64,000 nucleotides of DNA from Taenia hydatigena. Its lineage: Eukaryota; Platyhelminthes; Cestoda; Cyclophyllidea; Taeniidae. Both the position numbers and the translations under genes were made by a program. The stretch spans positions 14,648,655 to 14,712,654 of the forward strand of contig JADWOT020000008.1 of NCBI GenBank assembly GCA_036345935.2, written 5' to 3'. The first letter of the stretch is position 1. Each line of letters opens with the position of its first letter. Under the pieces are notes generated by a model, which worked only from the letters and a program-made list of their open reading frames with translations, did no database searches and was not told where the DNA came from. Shown here piece by piece: positions 41,201 through 49,967 of the stretch.

Positions 41201-44200
41201 AATCACACCCAGCACTTTTCGCGCATCAAGCTTTCCCCATTCACCTTATGGTTAAAAATATTTGTCAAACACTTGTTAAAGTTTAATCAATTTGTTCCAA
41301 TCAAAAGAGTCCTACATCCACTTTTCTGATGCATTTTCAGCCAATCTATGCGCAACGAAGCTTGAAGTAATCAGTTATAGCGTACATTATTGTCACATTT
41401 GTAACTTCCGTAAACTACGTCCCACTGACATCTAGCTTGTTAGGTGGGTGGATAGATGGATGGATGGATAGATAATAGCGACCGTCCACCTCAGTAGTAC
41501 CACGAAATCTACCATGGAATGTGAGATTCTAGAGACAGTGCAAAGTAACCACCAGTGTTCTTGTGTCTCCTTTTACAAAGTAGAGGAAACAATGTCTGAA
41601 GCCTCCTAAAAAACGTTTCATTCCGGCATCGGACACTTCCGTTTTCATCCAACTTCTACCTCGTAACAAACTGTCCACTTTGTATGCAACGGTTTGCCAA
41701 TCCAATCCCAAGAGGTAGTGAGCGTCATCACTTGGAGAAGTAACACCAGGAAAAGATGATGAGGATGAGGTTAGTCAGTGTAGGTCTTGCATTATCAAAC
41801 GCAGTACGAGACCTCCACACGAGTAAGTTTTGTGACGATATGATATCCCGCGTTGAGTTTTGCATCGCTCATCTGATGTGATGATGAAAAGTTGTTCTCG
41901 ACGCATTAATCCAGAGGGGTTTCACTTTCTCTCAACATGCAGTTCTTACTTCTCTGTACATGTCCATAGTCTTATCGTGGGTGGTGCACACATTGGCAGA
42001 GTGGTTCATCACGAGAGTGAAGTAATTCGATCGAAACTTTCCCAAACAGTACACTCCCCCATGGCTCAGTGACAGGCTTGTTGAGAGGCCTCTACGGTTG
42101 CTAAATCGAGGCAGACTCGATTCGCAATACAGACACGTTCATCAACTTCCACCCACATTCGATGGGATGAGGGCTCAAACGCTACACTACTAACCTACCT
42201 CATTCCACCATACTGGTCCGTACCGTGGCGTACAAACAGACCGCTCCACATCTGTCTGTGCTTCAGAACTTCTGCAAACAATCACATGCACTGTGCATGG
42301 ACCGTCAAGTTGCTAGGAAACAGTGTCGCGAGTTAGACTGAAATTGGCACAAACTTGTTAGGTCATCTGACACGAATTGCAAGTTCTTGTATACTTCACA
42401 TGTGACGATTTGCCGTAAGTAATTGAGGCAATTTATGCAAAGCAAGCTTCGAAATGGAGCCCTCCAACTGACCGGGAAATCAAACGTAGATGTCCACGCC
42501 GGTTCTGCGTACGCAAATTTCTCGATCAAAGCAGCCTGTTAAGTGGTTCAACGTGGGAGACAATCGGAAAAAGCCTTGAAAGCAAACAAATCGGGTGTGG
42601 GTGTGTACCTGAAACATGTGATAGGGACTTTGACCACCACGTTGTGTGTTTGCGCACACTTAACTGTGCATGTTTGTTTGCCTGAGGGCACTTGGCGCAA
42701 GCCTTCACCTACCGGTCAGATGGACTGATCGCTTCACCCTGGCCAACCCTAACACCTTCAGTCACAGTGAGGGAGTAGCACTGCCGCATCAAACTCCCAC
42801 TGCAGTTGACAACAGTGACGCTATGAATTTGATCTAAATTTGCAGTGTGATGTTGTATGGCTCCTATTTAACATCCAACAATGTTATTTGACTATGAAAC
42901 AGCACAAGTGGAGGCCTAGACATTGCAAAAGAATGACTAATCATAGTAAATGGTCGTCTTTAAAAGTCGAAAATTTATGGGGAAACAATCTTCTGAATGT
43001 AAATACAACTTTGTTTTGCAAAATTAAATAAGACCATATTTTGAAGCAAGGCTAATGCGAAGCATCTGGCGTCCCCGGCAAAGTAAGCTTTTTAGCGAGA
43101 GTAAAGGAGAACTGAAATTACCTTATGCTGACTAAGTTTTAGAAAATAAACCCATTATGTGCTACTAAGCTTATTTCAGGTTTGTGTGGGATGTGTTAGA
43201 TGATAATATAAGATTTCGGGAACCAAAAAATCAGAATTTCATCTTTTTATCATCGTGCGCATTTGGCTAGACCCACAAATTTTTCGGTGAACTAGCCTTT
43301 CAGTTGGCATCCATTGGATTTAACGAATCGCAGTTAAATCGAAGTGTTAGGCGTATAAGTGTTAAAAATCTTAAAGATTCACATCAGAAAAGTGGTGATT
43401 TCGAAAGTAAATTCGTTTGATTCATTAGGCCGACAATGCACTTACTGCAGAAGACACGAAAAATACTGGGATTAAAAATGTACCCAAAGATGACCTAATT
43501 TTAAGAGCATCTCCATTGGATACAAAAACGGAGGAGCGACTAGGATACAAAGTAGCGATAAGCTAAAGGTAGGTATGGTAAAACTGAAAGATGGATCGGT
43601 CTCAATGCGTAAAATACGTATACTACTACTGTTGGTACTCCAAATTAAAAACAATCGCAAAGATAAAAAAGCTGAACAAGATTCTCCACAACCCCAGTTT
43701 AACAAGTAGGTATCGTTTATAAGCGCAGTGATGAGGTAGCTAACTTTTCCGTCGGCTGATCTGAGAGTTTCCGAGCATTGTTTAGTTCAAGTCGATAAAC
43801 TATTGTGTCCAAAACCAGCAACATATTCAACTAAAATAGCTGCATAACTCACCTCGAACATCGATGAGCACTGATAGGCGAAACAATAATAATTCTTTTT
43901 GAAATCCGTAGGATGGGAATTAGGGTTTTCGCCAAGATATGTAAAAACAACGTAGCCTCGAGTATCTTTTACCCGCGCACTGAAGTAAAACGCGACTTTT
44001 CCAGCATCGAAGCTTTGTATAACCTTACCTTGCTGCTGGCTGAAAACGCTACAATGAAAAGACTAGATTTAGAGACCGCGTTGCGACAATGTTTCGAGCA
44101 ATCACAGTTTAACTTACCTAAAGTGTGTGGATTCGTCAGTGATTGGAAAAGAGAGACAAACGGGTAGCTTGGACTGCGGCGCAGATTCCGAGAGGCTGGC

Positions 44201-47200
44201 TTCGTAATCCCTCACAATCTGCTCCAATGTGGCTTGAAGTTCGGCATTGTCGCCTGAGGAAATGACGGGGAGAGTCCCAAGGAACAAAACGTCCTCACAG
44301 ACTAGGGATTCATTCGAAGATATATCTTTCTTCGATTGCAATGCACCTACCGTGAATGAATTGTAAAGGAAACATTTTATCAATTGAAACAAATGAAGAG
44401 ACCATACGTAAATAGAAGCTTCAAAGCGTCATAACATACGTGGACTAAGCTGAGGAGACGTTGGGCTTGATCCAGGTGTTATTCTCTCTAAAAATAGCGA
44501 ATTATCGGACGAAAATCCAGTTATAGTACTAAAATACCCAATTTAGACACCAAGCGGATTCAGCAAACATGGTATCCAGATTTCTACAAAGAACGTGCAC
44601 ACAAACTGCGCAAGTCTTATAATTACTAATTAACTGTATGTCTGCCTGAGTATGTTTGACGAAATAATGACGGCGAAACAGACGGCTAGTCTACTTTCAA
44701 AAAACGCTTTTGAATACCAAAGCATCTCATGCATTTGATGACTACACCTTGGCAGCGTATCGCAGTTGAGTCGAGTCTGAGATTGGAAACGCAAAGCAAA
44801 ACATACTAACCGGGTATACCCTCCATCCCTCTAACAAGACAAGAAAATTTAGGCGACCAACTCGACCTTGAAAAAGTCAGGAAGGTTGCCCTAAACCAAG
44901 CCGGATTTGCATGCAATTAAATTTATATTAATACTACTGTGGGACAAACCAATGTCTTAACAAAGTGAAATTAATTAGCCATACTATTGCAGACCTAACT
45001 CTTGTATTCAATATTATGATTGCTACTTATTTGTTTTATTACCGATAATGTTTCAGTTTTCGTCTTTAGTAATTCCAGTTGAATTTCTTTTATGTAAATA
45101 TAGCAACGAATGGTCATTTTAGAAAAGCGATATTTTATGATTATCGGTGGAGTACCCCGCCGTATCAATGATCCATGCAGATTTAGCTCAGTTTTATGGC
45201 GTTTTTTAATTATTGCCATTGTGTACAATGATTACATTGAAATTGTTTTAGCCATGGGTAAATTATTCTGAAGCAACATAAGGTTTTCCTTGTTACGTTT
45301 GTAATACTTTGGTTGTTAGAACGGCCGTTTTCTGTCAAGGTCACAGAGGTGGCCATATTGCCCTAGCTGCGTGGGCTGGCCTCTGGGCCATGCCAGCAGC
45401 CATTATCCCTCTGTCCAGTGAATATATATATTCTATCCTGCCACTTTGCCTTCTTTTGCCTTAAGGGAGCCTCGGGACGCTACATTGGTGGCAGCGGAAA
45501 ACGAACCCGACTCTATAGGGTTACTATCCCGATCTCTACCGCCTGTGGCATGTTGCAGCGGTGCGAAAGAAGTGCATGTGCCACCCCATCTCCGTGTTCT
45601 ACAAGAAAGCTATCAACAACTGAAGCGACACTAGCCATGGCCCACCTGGGAAGTTTCGTTCCAAGGATTACCCCTAGTATCTACTTGCTTAAGGATATCG
45701 GCGCGCTAACGCCCCCATACGGACATACTGATGGTCGGCAGAACCACTTATTCCGAACCTTGTTTCCAAGGCAGACGAAACTCGAAGTGCAATGCACTGT
45801 CAAGAGGGATCACTGACGTTGGTGTCAAGCATCGCCTCAATCGCGACGAATGTCGGCGACTGGCATGGTTAGCTCGTGGGTGCTTCCTGCAGCACTGAGG
45901 ATGTTGTGATGGCTGACACGGGAGATAACCGAGGGGCGCGTCGAGGACGACGCTCGAAAGAGGAGAGGGGCAATGTAATACTTTGGTTGTTAGAACGGCC
46001 GTTTTCTGTCAAGGTCACAGAGGTGGCCATATTGCCCTAGCTGCGTGGGCTGGCCTCTGGGCCATGCCAGCAGCCATTATCCCTCTGTCCAGTGAATATA
46101 TATATTCTATCCTGCCACTTTGCCTTCTTTTGCCTTAAGGGAGCCTCGGGACGCTACAACGTTTTTATTGATTCTAGAGGGTTGTTTGCCATTACTTTTT
46201 CCTCGTCCAGGCGTGCGCACAATCTTCAGCCCACCGTACCCTCTTTATTACTTGTCATAATCAAATATTACTTGTTTACCGGATACCGGTGATGGTGAAA
46301 TTTACGGACATGCTATCTTTATCTGCGTTAATTTTTATTTCATTGCAGCACTTCGAGTTTTCCTTGATGTAGCAGCAGTCCAAAATTGCATAGTAAGACA
46401 CACATCAGTAATCCCGAGAAGAGTTGGAGGACTCTCACCACTGCAAGGCAAGAATGCAAGCAGCATGAACTCAAGTCCCTTCTTCTTTTCGGCCTCGCGG
46501 ACACCTGATGCTCACGCTGTCACACTTATTCTGTACGTCAGCAACACCTTTTCGGCTTTAGCACTATGACTTCTTTCAGTTTTGAGATAAACACGAGACG
46601 CTACTGTCAAATACACAGCCGAAGTACCGCCTCACTCAATTGCACTCCAAAGCCAATAATTCAACTGAAAGAATGCCAACTTTACCACCATCATCTAGTG
46701 CTACTTAATGTTCCCATTTGTTAGTTCCTTTCAAATAACTGCCCCATTCATTGGCATTGATAGATCACAAGATGGCGCACAGAGGTTTGCTAGTCTTTTC
46801 TTACCCCAAGAAATCATATACAACCAAGTTTACCTAGCAGCAAATGCCAATCGTGGCCGCAAAATGAGGAAAGTGACTATTTTTCTCACATCCTATTGTA
46901 ACTAGCTCTATAGCGGTTTTGTCTTTTGGTTTGTGAGGTCATCAAAAGGTATCATGTGAAGTCTTTGACAAATAAGATGGTAGTACTTAGTGGCCTTGTT
47001 CGCTTTCTGAATGATTGGTTGGTACCCGCTACGTGGAAGACGGAGAAAAAGGGGAAGCTCATGGGCGTCAAATCCTTCTCGGAGAACCCAATCATCCGCG
47101 GTTGTTTATCGACCGAGCTGCCACACTCGAGCTGGGTCATGCCCGTGCAGAAAATCGATAATTCCTCGTGAAGCAACTATGGTGTTGGTGGCAGACGTTG

Positions 47201-49686
47201 GGGGGGTAGGAGGTGCCTGAGGCTCCGTTGCACAATGAAAGACTTATAAAGGGACTGAATAAAAGTTTTCCTAATGATAATGCCTTAAAAACATCCACTT
47301 ACGCCCACCAGATAGTCGGAATGGTTGGAAGCTGTGTAGCTACACCATTTCAACCAAAACTACTGATTTGATTAGACCAAATCGTAGCACGTTGCCTGCC
47401 TGCCTAATTACCAAGCAAACTTTGTTAAGCATTAAAACCCCACAAATTCAGTTGGGTCGAACCGTCAGCTTGTTTACATTAATCGGCATAGAAGCCCAAA
47501 TTAAGGTATGCTTCTCATTCATTTTAACTAAAATCAATAATGGAGTAGGGTGGAGTGAAGTCAATAAACAAATAAGCAAATAAATTACTACTTTGGCATG
47601 CTTTTACCAACAAATTCATTTATATTCTCTAATGTTCGTTTTCCAGAGAATTTGTTATATTTTCCATTCACAAGGGTCATCAGCGTGGGGTAACCCTTGA
47701 TGTCGTGATGCATCAACTCCTGTTTGTACTTGCTGGCATCGATTTTGCCGAAGACGACATTAGGATACTTGTCAGGAAGAGTTTTGGCGGCCTCGTTGAG
47801 GATGGACATTAGACCTTCGCAGTGGCCACACCAGGCGGCATAGAAGAGGATAACATAGGTAGTTTTAGAGTGCCTTGACTGCTTCTCTATTTGGCCTAAT
47901 CCGTGGGGATCAAATTCCTGCACTGAGCCTTCATATTTCGACATTGTTGAGACAGCAAAAAACCCGAGGGCCGCGTAGCTCAAGTCTCAATGCTGACCTC
48001 ACTTAAAAGTTGCGCGCCAAGTCGCTTAAAAGAGTGCGCTCCAGACCAATCGGATCTCAGCGTAAAGCAACTAATCAGAAATTCAAGATAGTTCAGGTGC
48101 AATGCAAAGGGGCCATTTCGAACATTTCTTCACTTAATACTGATGTATGTCCCTTGAATACTATTCAGCAATTCCTTTAATAAAAATTGTGTTTTTACTT
48201 CATATCTTGTTCAAATGCTACTGGTACAAATGTCACGAATTTCCACGCGGTGACGCGTGTCTCGATTGATGTGAAAACCCGGGTCGTAAATTACTCAACA
48301 TTAAAGGCTAAGAATCAAATTTAGCCTCGTTTGTTCATAGACAAAGGTTAAATTACTTTAATGCGGAAGAAATACTTCTTTATTGCAATGCTAACTTTCT
48401 TTAATTCAATCTTCTACTTGTTGAAATGATAAAAGAACTCGGAATAAGGAGAACTATAGCACATTTCCTTTTGTTAACTGACACACAAGAGGGAACGGGG
48501 CCTTTTTTGCCGTCTTTTAAAGGCAAGTTATTATAGGGTCATCGGATAATGATTGTAGGAGTCAAAGTGATGATCACGTCGTTGCTCTGTATTTATCTAC
48601 GAAGGCGAAGTCCTTAATTGTTCGATCTCTCGCGCGCTTTACGTAGATTCCATTCACAAGAAGCTTGACTGTGGAATATCCTAGGGTGCTGTCGCGTTTC
48701 AATTTCTTTTTGTGCTTGTCTACATCCATTTTTGCAAAGGAGAGTTCCGGATACTTGATTTGTAACTCCTTGACAGCCTTTTTGAAGAGTGGCTGCAGTT
48801 TTTTTGCTACAGTAGCACTAGCTGGTGTTGAAGAGTATCAGAGAGGTGTCGGCTGAGTCTTTGGATGGGATTTCCGGCTGCTTCAGTGAAAGGGGAATCA
48901 GTTTTTGAATACCTGCCTCATCACTGAATATCAGCAGTGCTGTGATTATTGCGATAAATGAATGCCTCAAAGAATACATGCTTAAAGCCAGCGGCTCTCT
49001 CGCATTCTGGTGATTTTAGGGACCTCTTGGGCCATTCTAACCATATCAGCGGCATGTCAACTGACCAGAAAGCCGACGTTGTCTTCTCCACGTCAAACGC
49101 AACAACGAGTTTGATGTAAAAGTGGCTGGACTGTGCTTCGAAATCATCCTTGAGTACATCATAGGTGCCTGTAGAAGCAGTAGAATTGAATTGGATTAAA
49201 GCTGCTCTATCCGGGTACTAAAACGTTGCTAATCAACAATTATTATGCTTCTTTGACAATCATGGCACTGAAAAATCTGGGGATTTGAAGTTTTGCGTAT
49301 TTTTGGATGCATCTAGCAAAAGACTCTAGAGAATTTTTGTAATTGATACCAATAATCATTGTATCATTGTAGTGTCTGGCATATGCGTTCATGTTACTAG
49401 TTGATTTGAGCGACTTTGCTCCAAGAGAGAGGCCCGAGACCTCTCAGAAGCCGCAAGGAGTCATAATATTAAAGCAGAATATGCATTGTCGGAGTGTGGA
49501 AAGGTCAAAGTTTCAATGGAAAGACTACAAATGTTCGAGAGTGCAACCACCTTGAGTCTCATTCTGCTGCCAGTCTCTGCTGTGTCTTTCGTTTCCGCAT
49601 ACACGGCGGCAGATGAAGATGATGCCTCCAACTCACCTGGTTCGGCTAGCTGCTGAGATCTGAGCTCTCGTCCACACAATGTGCAC
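29268..49686 (-). CDS. RABGAP1-like Rab GTPase-activating protein (N-terminal part to mid TBC domain)
   Basis: Stimulates GTP hydrolysis by Rab proteins in membrane traffic. Proposed exons: 49686-49637 (weak), 44487-44440, 44346-44118 and 43628-43549 (PTB), then a missing PTB end, 33295-33115, 32700-32504 and 32009-31840 (DUF3694-type domain), 30251-30086 (Ser/Thr-rich linker), and 29908-29502 and 29450-29268 (TBC). Most junction phases agree; the 33115/32700 join does not match in phase as drawn. The TBC part keeps the arginine-finger motif IQRDLPRTFP and the glutamine finger VGYCQG, so it should be catalytically competent if completed. The domain order PTB, DUF3694, TBC is that of RABGAP1/RABGAP1L, and WQMLAG and DDDEPLMSG align with vertebrate RABGAP1. 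The rest of TBC and the expected coiled coil are absent before the N gap. One intron (43548-33296) holds a large inverted repeat, another a TRIM. Confidence 0.85.
29502..29908 (-). CDS. TBC-domain first exon of RABGAP1-like gene
   Basis: This exon opens with an acidic stretch (DDVIDDDEPLMSG) matching the acidic linker before the TBC domain of RABGAP1. It then gives the TBC start: VRRGIPHTMRKEIWQMLAG and YRILLTK. The phase-1 donor of the previous exon (30086) and the two leading bases here combine into a Gly codon, supporting the join. The next exon (29450-29268) carries both catalytic fingers. Confidence 0.88.
31840..33295 (-). CDS. DUF3694-type domain exons of RABGAP1-like gene
   Basis: Three exons (33295-33115, 32700-32504, 32009-31840) encode the domain between PTB and TBC. 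The segment with FRFRQNLDKILVIGV aligns with FKLRQGIDKKIVIYV of RABGAP1. APWSPHVPQFEILN aligns with GSWNPKSPHFQVVN, and VFDLALDLVTKPVR aligns with AVDLVITEVQEPVR. The 32504 donor (phase 1, G) and 32009 acceptor (AG) give a Glu codon. The first donor, near 33115, does not match the phase of the next acceptor as I placed it, so that border needs transcript support. Confidence 0.8.
35928..36940 (+). repeat. Left arm of 1013 bp inverted repeat
   Basis: The arm is repeated in reverse complement at 41878-42890 with no indel and only two substitutions noticed (near 36714 and 36776). Homology fades outward beyond 35928, with scattered mismatches over about 20-25 bp, and stops sharply on the inner side at 36940. 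I see no transposase, tRNA-like head or poly(A) tail. Short frames inside it have no recognisable product. It lies in an intron of the RABGAP1-like gene. Confidence 0.95.
39861..40169 (-). CDS. Small hypothetical ORF in the inverted-repeat spacer
   Basis: 102 codons from an ATG (an in-frame TAG is three codons upstream) to a stop. The N-terminal half is hydrophobic and cysteine-containing (VMEQLFCENLFAVVFS). The C-terminal half is basic (FLKRVKARITDLMKQQKS). I do not recognise the family. It could be a chance open frame, or an exon of the enclosing gene or of a decayed element. Confidence 0.2.
   Translation of the reverse strand: MYEDPSLASICVMEQLFCENLFAVVFSLDCGVDFARNTQNVPKIILGKVGKKLPPNRSNLIHCDTIGLLPVEFLKRVKARITDLMKQQKSNLKQNGFKAKPF
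41444..41475. repeat. GGAT/GATA tetranucleotide microsatellite
   Basis: Imperfect GGTG, GGAT and AGAT units just inside the inner edge of the right inverted-repeat arm. Confidence 0.85.
41878..42890 (-). repeat. Right arm of 1013 bp inverted repeat
   Basis: Reverse complement of 35928-36940, with identical length. Coordinates of paired positions sum to 78818 throughout, so no indel separates the arms. The outer edge (42891 onward) keeps weak similarity to the outer flank of the left arm, while the inner flanks are unrelated. Confidence 0.95.
43549..44346 (-). CDS. PTB-domain exons of RABGAP1-like gene
   Basis: Exon 44346-44118 encodes CEDVLFLGTLPV and a helix followed by LPVCLSFPITDES, matching the start of the RABGAP1 PTB domain (VLFSKLTYLG to LDVTLSVPNVSE). 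Exon 43628-43549 continues with SIRILRIETDPSFSFTIPTF, matching the GIVRLLD to NYPIYKI strand region. The phase-2 donor (TTTAG/GTAAGT) plus the leading T of the second exon gives a Ser codon. The C-terminal third of the PTB domain should follow but I could not find it in the 10 kb intron. Confidence 0.75.
45300..45484 (+). repeat. 5' LTR of the TRIM
   Basis: 185 bp, TG...CA. It contains a TATA-like run (AATATATATATTC, near 45420-45433) about 50 bp before its 3' end, which could drive transcription of the element. Confidence 0.93.
45974..46158 (+). repeat. 3' LTR of the TRIM
   Basis: 185 bp, identical to the 5' LTR by base-by-base reading, and followed by the second ACGTT. Confidence 0.93.
46979..47175. 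other. Coding-like block of unknown identity
   Basis: GC-richer than its surroundings and open on both strands over about 200 bp. The minus-strand reading includes CTGMTQLECGSSVDKQ and MSFPFFSVFHVAGTNQSF; the plus-strand reading includes FLNDWLVPATWKTEKKGK. I recognise neither. It could be an exon of an unplaced gene or a decayed repeat. Confidence 0.2.
47588..47944 (-). CDS. Thioredoxin-fold protein with PDI-type CGHC active site
   Basis: 118 residues from the ATG at 47944. A single thioredoxin domain: strand VILFYAAWCGHC holds the PDI-type active site, followed by an alpha helix, KYPNVVFGKIDASKY (buried-strand region), and GYPTL with the cis-proline. It ends VGKSMPK. It would oxidise, reduce or isomerise disulphides. 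The frame is open 13 codons further upstream with a hydrophobic run (YAALGFFAVST) but no ATG, only a TTG at 47983, so a signal peptide whose start was lost or lies in another exon is possible. Without it the product would be cytosolic, unusual for a CGHC protein. No ER-retention signal is visible. Two decayed relatives follow upstream on the same strand. Confidence 0.8.
   Translation of the reverse strand: MSKYEGSVQEFDPHGLGQIEKQSRHSKTTYVILFYAAWCGHCEGLMSILNEAAKTLPDKYPNVVFGKIDASKYKQELMHHDIKGYPTLMTLVNGKYNKFSGKRTLENINEFVGKSMPK
48574..48979 (-). pseudogene. Decayed secreted PDI-like thioredoxin-fold paralog
   Basis: The frame starts at an ATG (48979) with a hydrophobic, signal-like leader (SFIAIITALLIF). 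It aligns without gaps with the intact neighbour up to the active site: LILFNTS corresponds to VILFYAA. The next codon is TAG where the neighbour has the Trp of WCGHC, followed by Cys-Tyr-Cys-Ser. A run of seven A then shifts the frame by one base. Downstream, alignment resumes (KYPELSFAKMDVDKHKKKL, then GYSTVKLLVNGIYVK) and ends at a natural stop (TGA, 48576-48574). One nonsense change plus one frameshift make this a pseudogene, unless an intron or sequencing error explains them. The cis-Pro position is Ser (GYST for GYPT). Confidence 0.75.
48921..49217 (-). pseudogene. Diverged thioredoxin-fold fragment without CxxC
   Basis: A 98-codon frame without an initiating ATG, bounded by TAG upstream and TGA downstream. 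It reads PDRAALIQFNSTASTG, then KLVVAFDVEKTTSAFWSV and DMPLIWLEW. This follows the thioredoxin plan of strand, active-site position, helix, FDVEK strand and cis-Pro strand, but the active site is replaced by Ser/Thr/Ala. A TTCTACAG/GC acceptor lies within it, so it may be an exon of a multi-domain PDI-like protein with a redox-dead domain, or a fragment. It overlaps the leader of the pseudogene in another frame. Confidence 0.45.
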
Positions 49687-49967
49687 CTGTATGAACAAAA
49701 GCGTAGAAATGCATTTCATTTATTTAAGAAACATGGTGAAGCAAAACCTAGTGGAATCTGATCGCCTATTTGAATTATGCGCGTCTAGGTGCTATCAGCT
49801 GATCGATCGATTACAGCGTGTAAACGTGTAGCGAGGCCAAAAATCGATGATTGCGTGAGGCGCGAAAGTGAATTCGTACAGCACTGACTAAATAATAACA
49901 ACGACAGGTAGACAGGTGAAAAAAAAATTCGACAGGGCAGCAAAATTAGCATAAACAGGCTGGTAGA
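49687..49967. promoter_or_regulatory. Candidate bidirectional promoter region
   Basis: About 280 bp separates the kinesin ATG (plus strand) from the first proposed RABGAP1-like exon (minus strand). It contains GATCGATCGAT and an AT-rich run, but no clear TATA or initiator. If the weak upstream exon of the RABGAP1-like gene is wrong, the region serves only the kinesin. Confidence 0.3.

Larger units (their letters stand above)
36941..41877. other. 4.9 kb spacer between inverted-repeat arms
   Basis: Mostly non-coding as far as I can tell. It contains one ATG-started minus-strand frame of 102 codons (39861-40169) and a GGAT-type microsatellite (41444-41475). No transposase or recombinase motif was recognised, so the arms plus spacer are not obviously a foldback transposon. 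Confidence 0.5.
45300..46158 (+). mobile_element. Complete TRIM (terminal-repeat retrotransposon in miniature)
   Basis: An 859 bp element with two identical 185 bp LTRs that begin TGTAATAC and end GCTACA (TG...CA). It is flanked by a perfect 5 bp target-site duplication, ACGTT (45295-45299 and 46159-46163). Directly after the 5' LTR is a candidate primer-binding site, TTGGTGGCAGCGG. Directly before the 3' LTR is a polypurine tract, AAAGAGGAGAGGGG. The 489 bp interior codes for no gag, protease or reverse transcriptase, so it must be mobilised in trans. Identical LTRs point to recent insertion. It lies in an intron of the minus-strand RABGAP1-like gene, in opposite orientation. Confidence 0.93.

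Noticed and set aside
35928..42890. Inverted repeat as a foldback or IS-like transposon
   Set aside because: No transposase, no terminal duplications, and asymmetric edges. Reported as a repeat of unknown origin instead.
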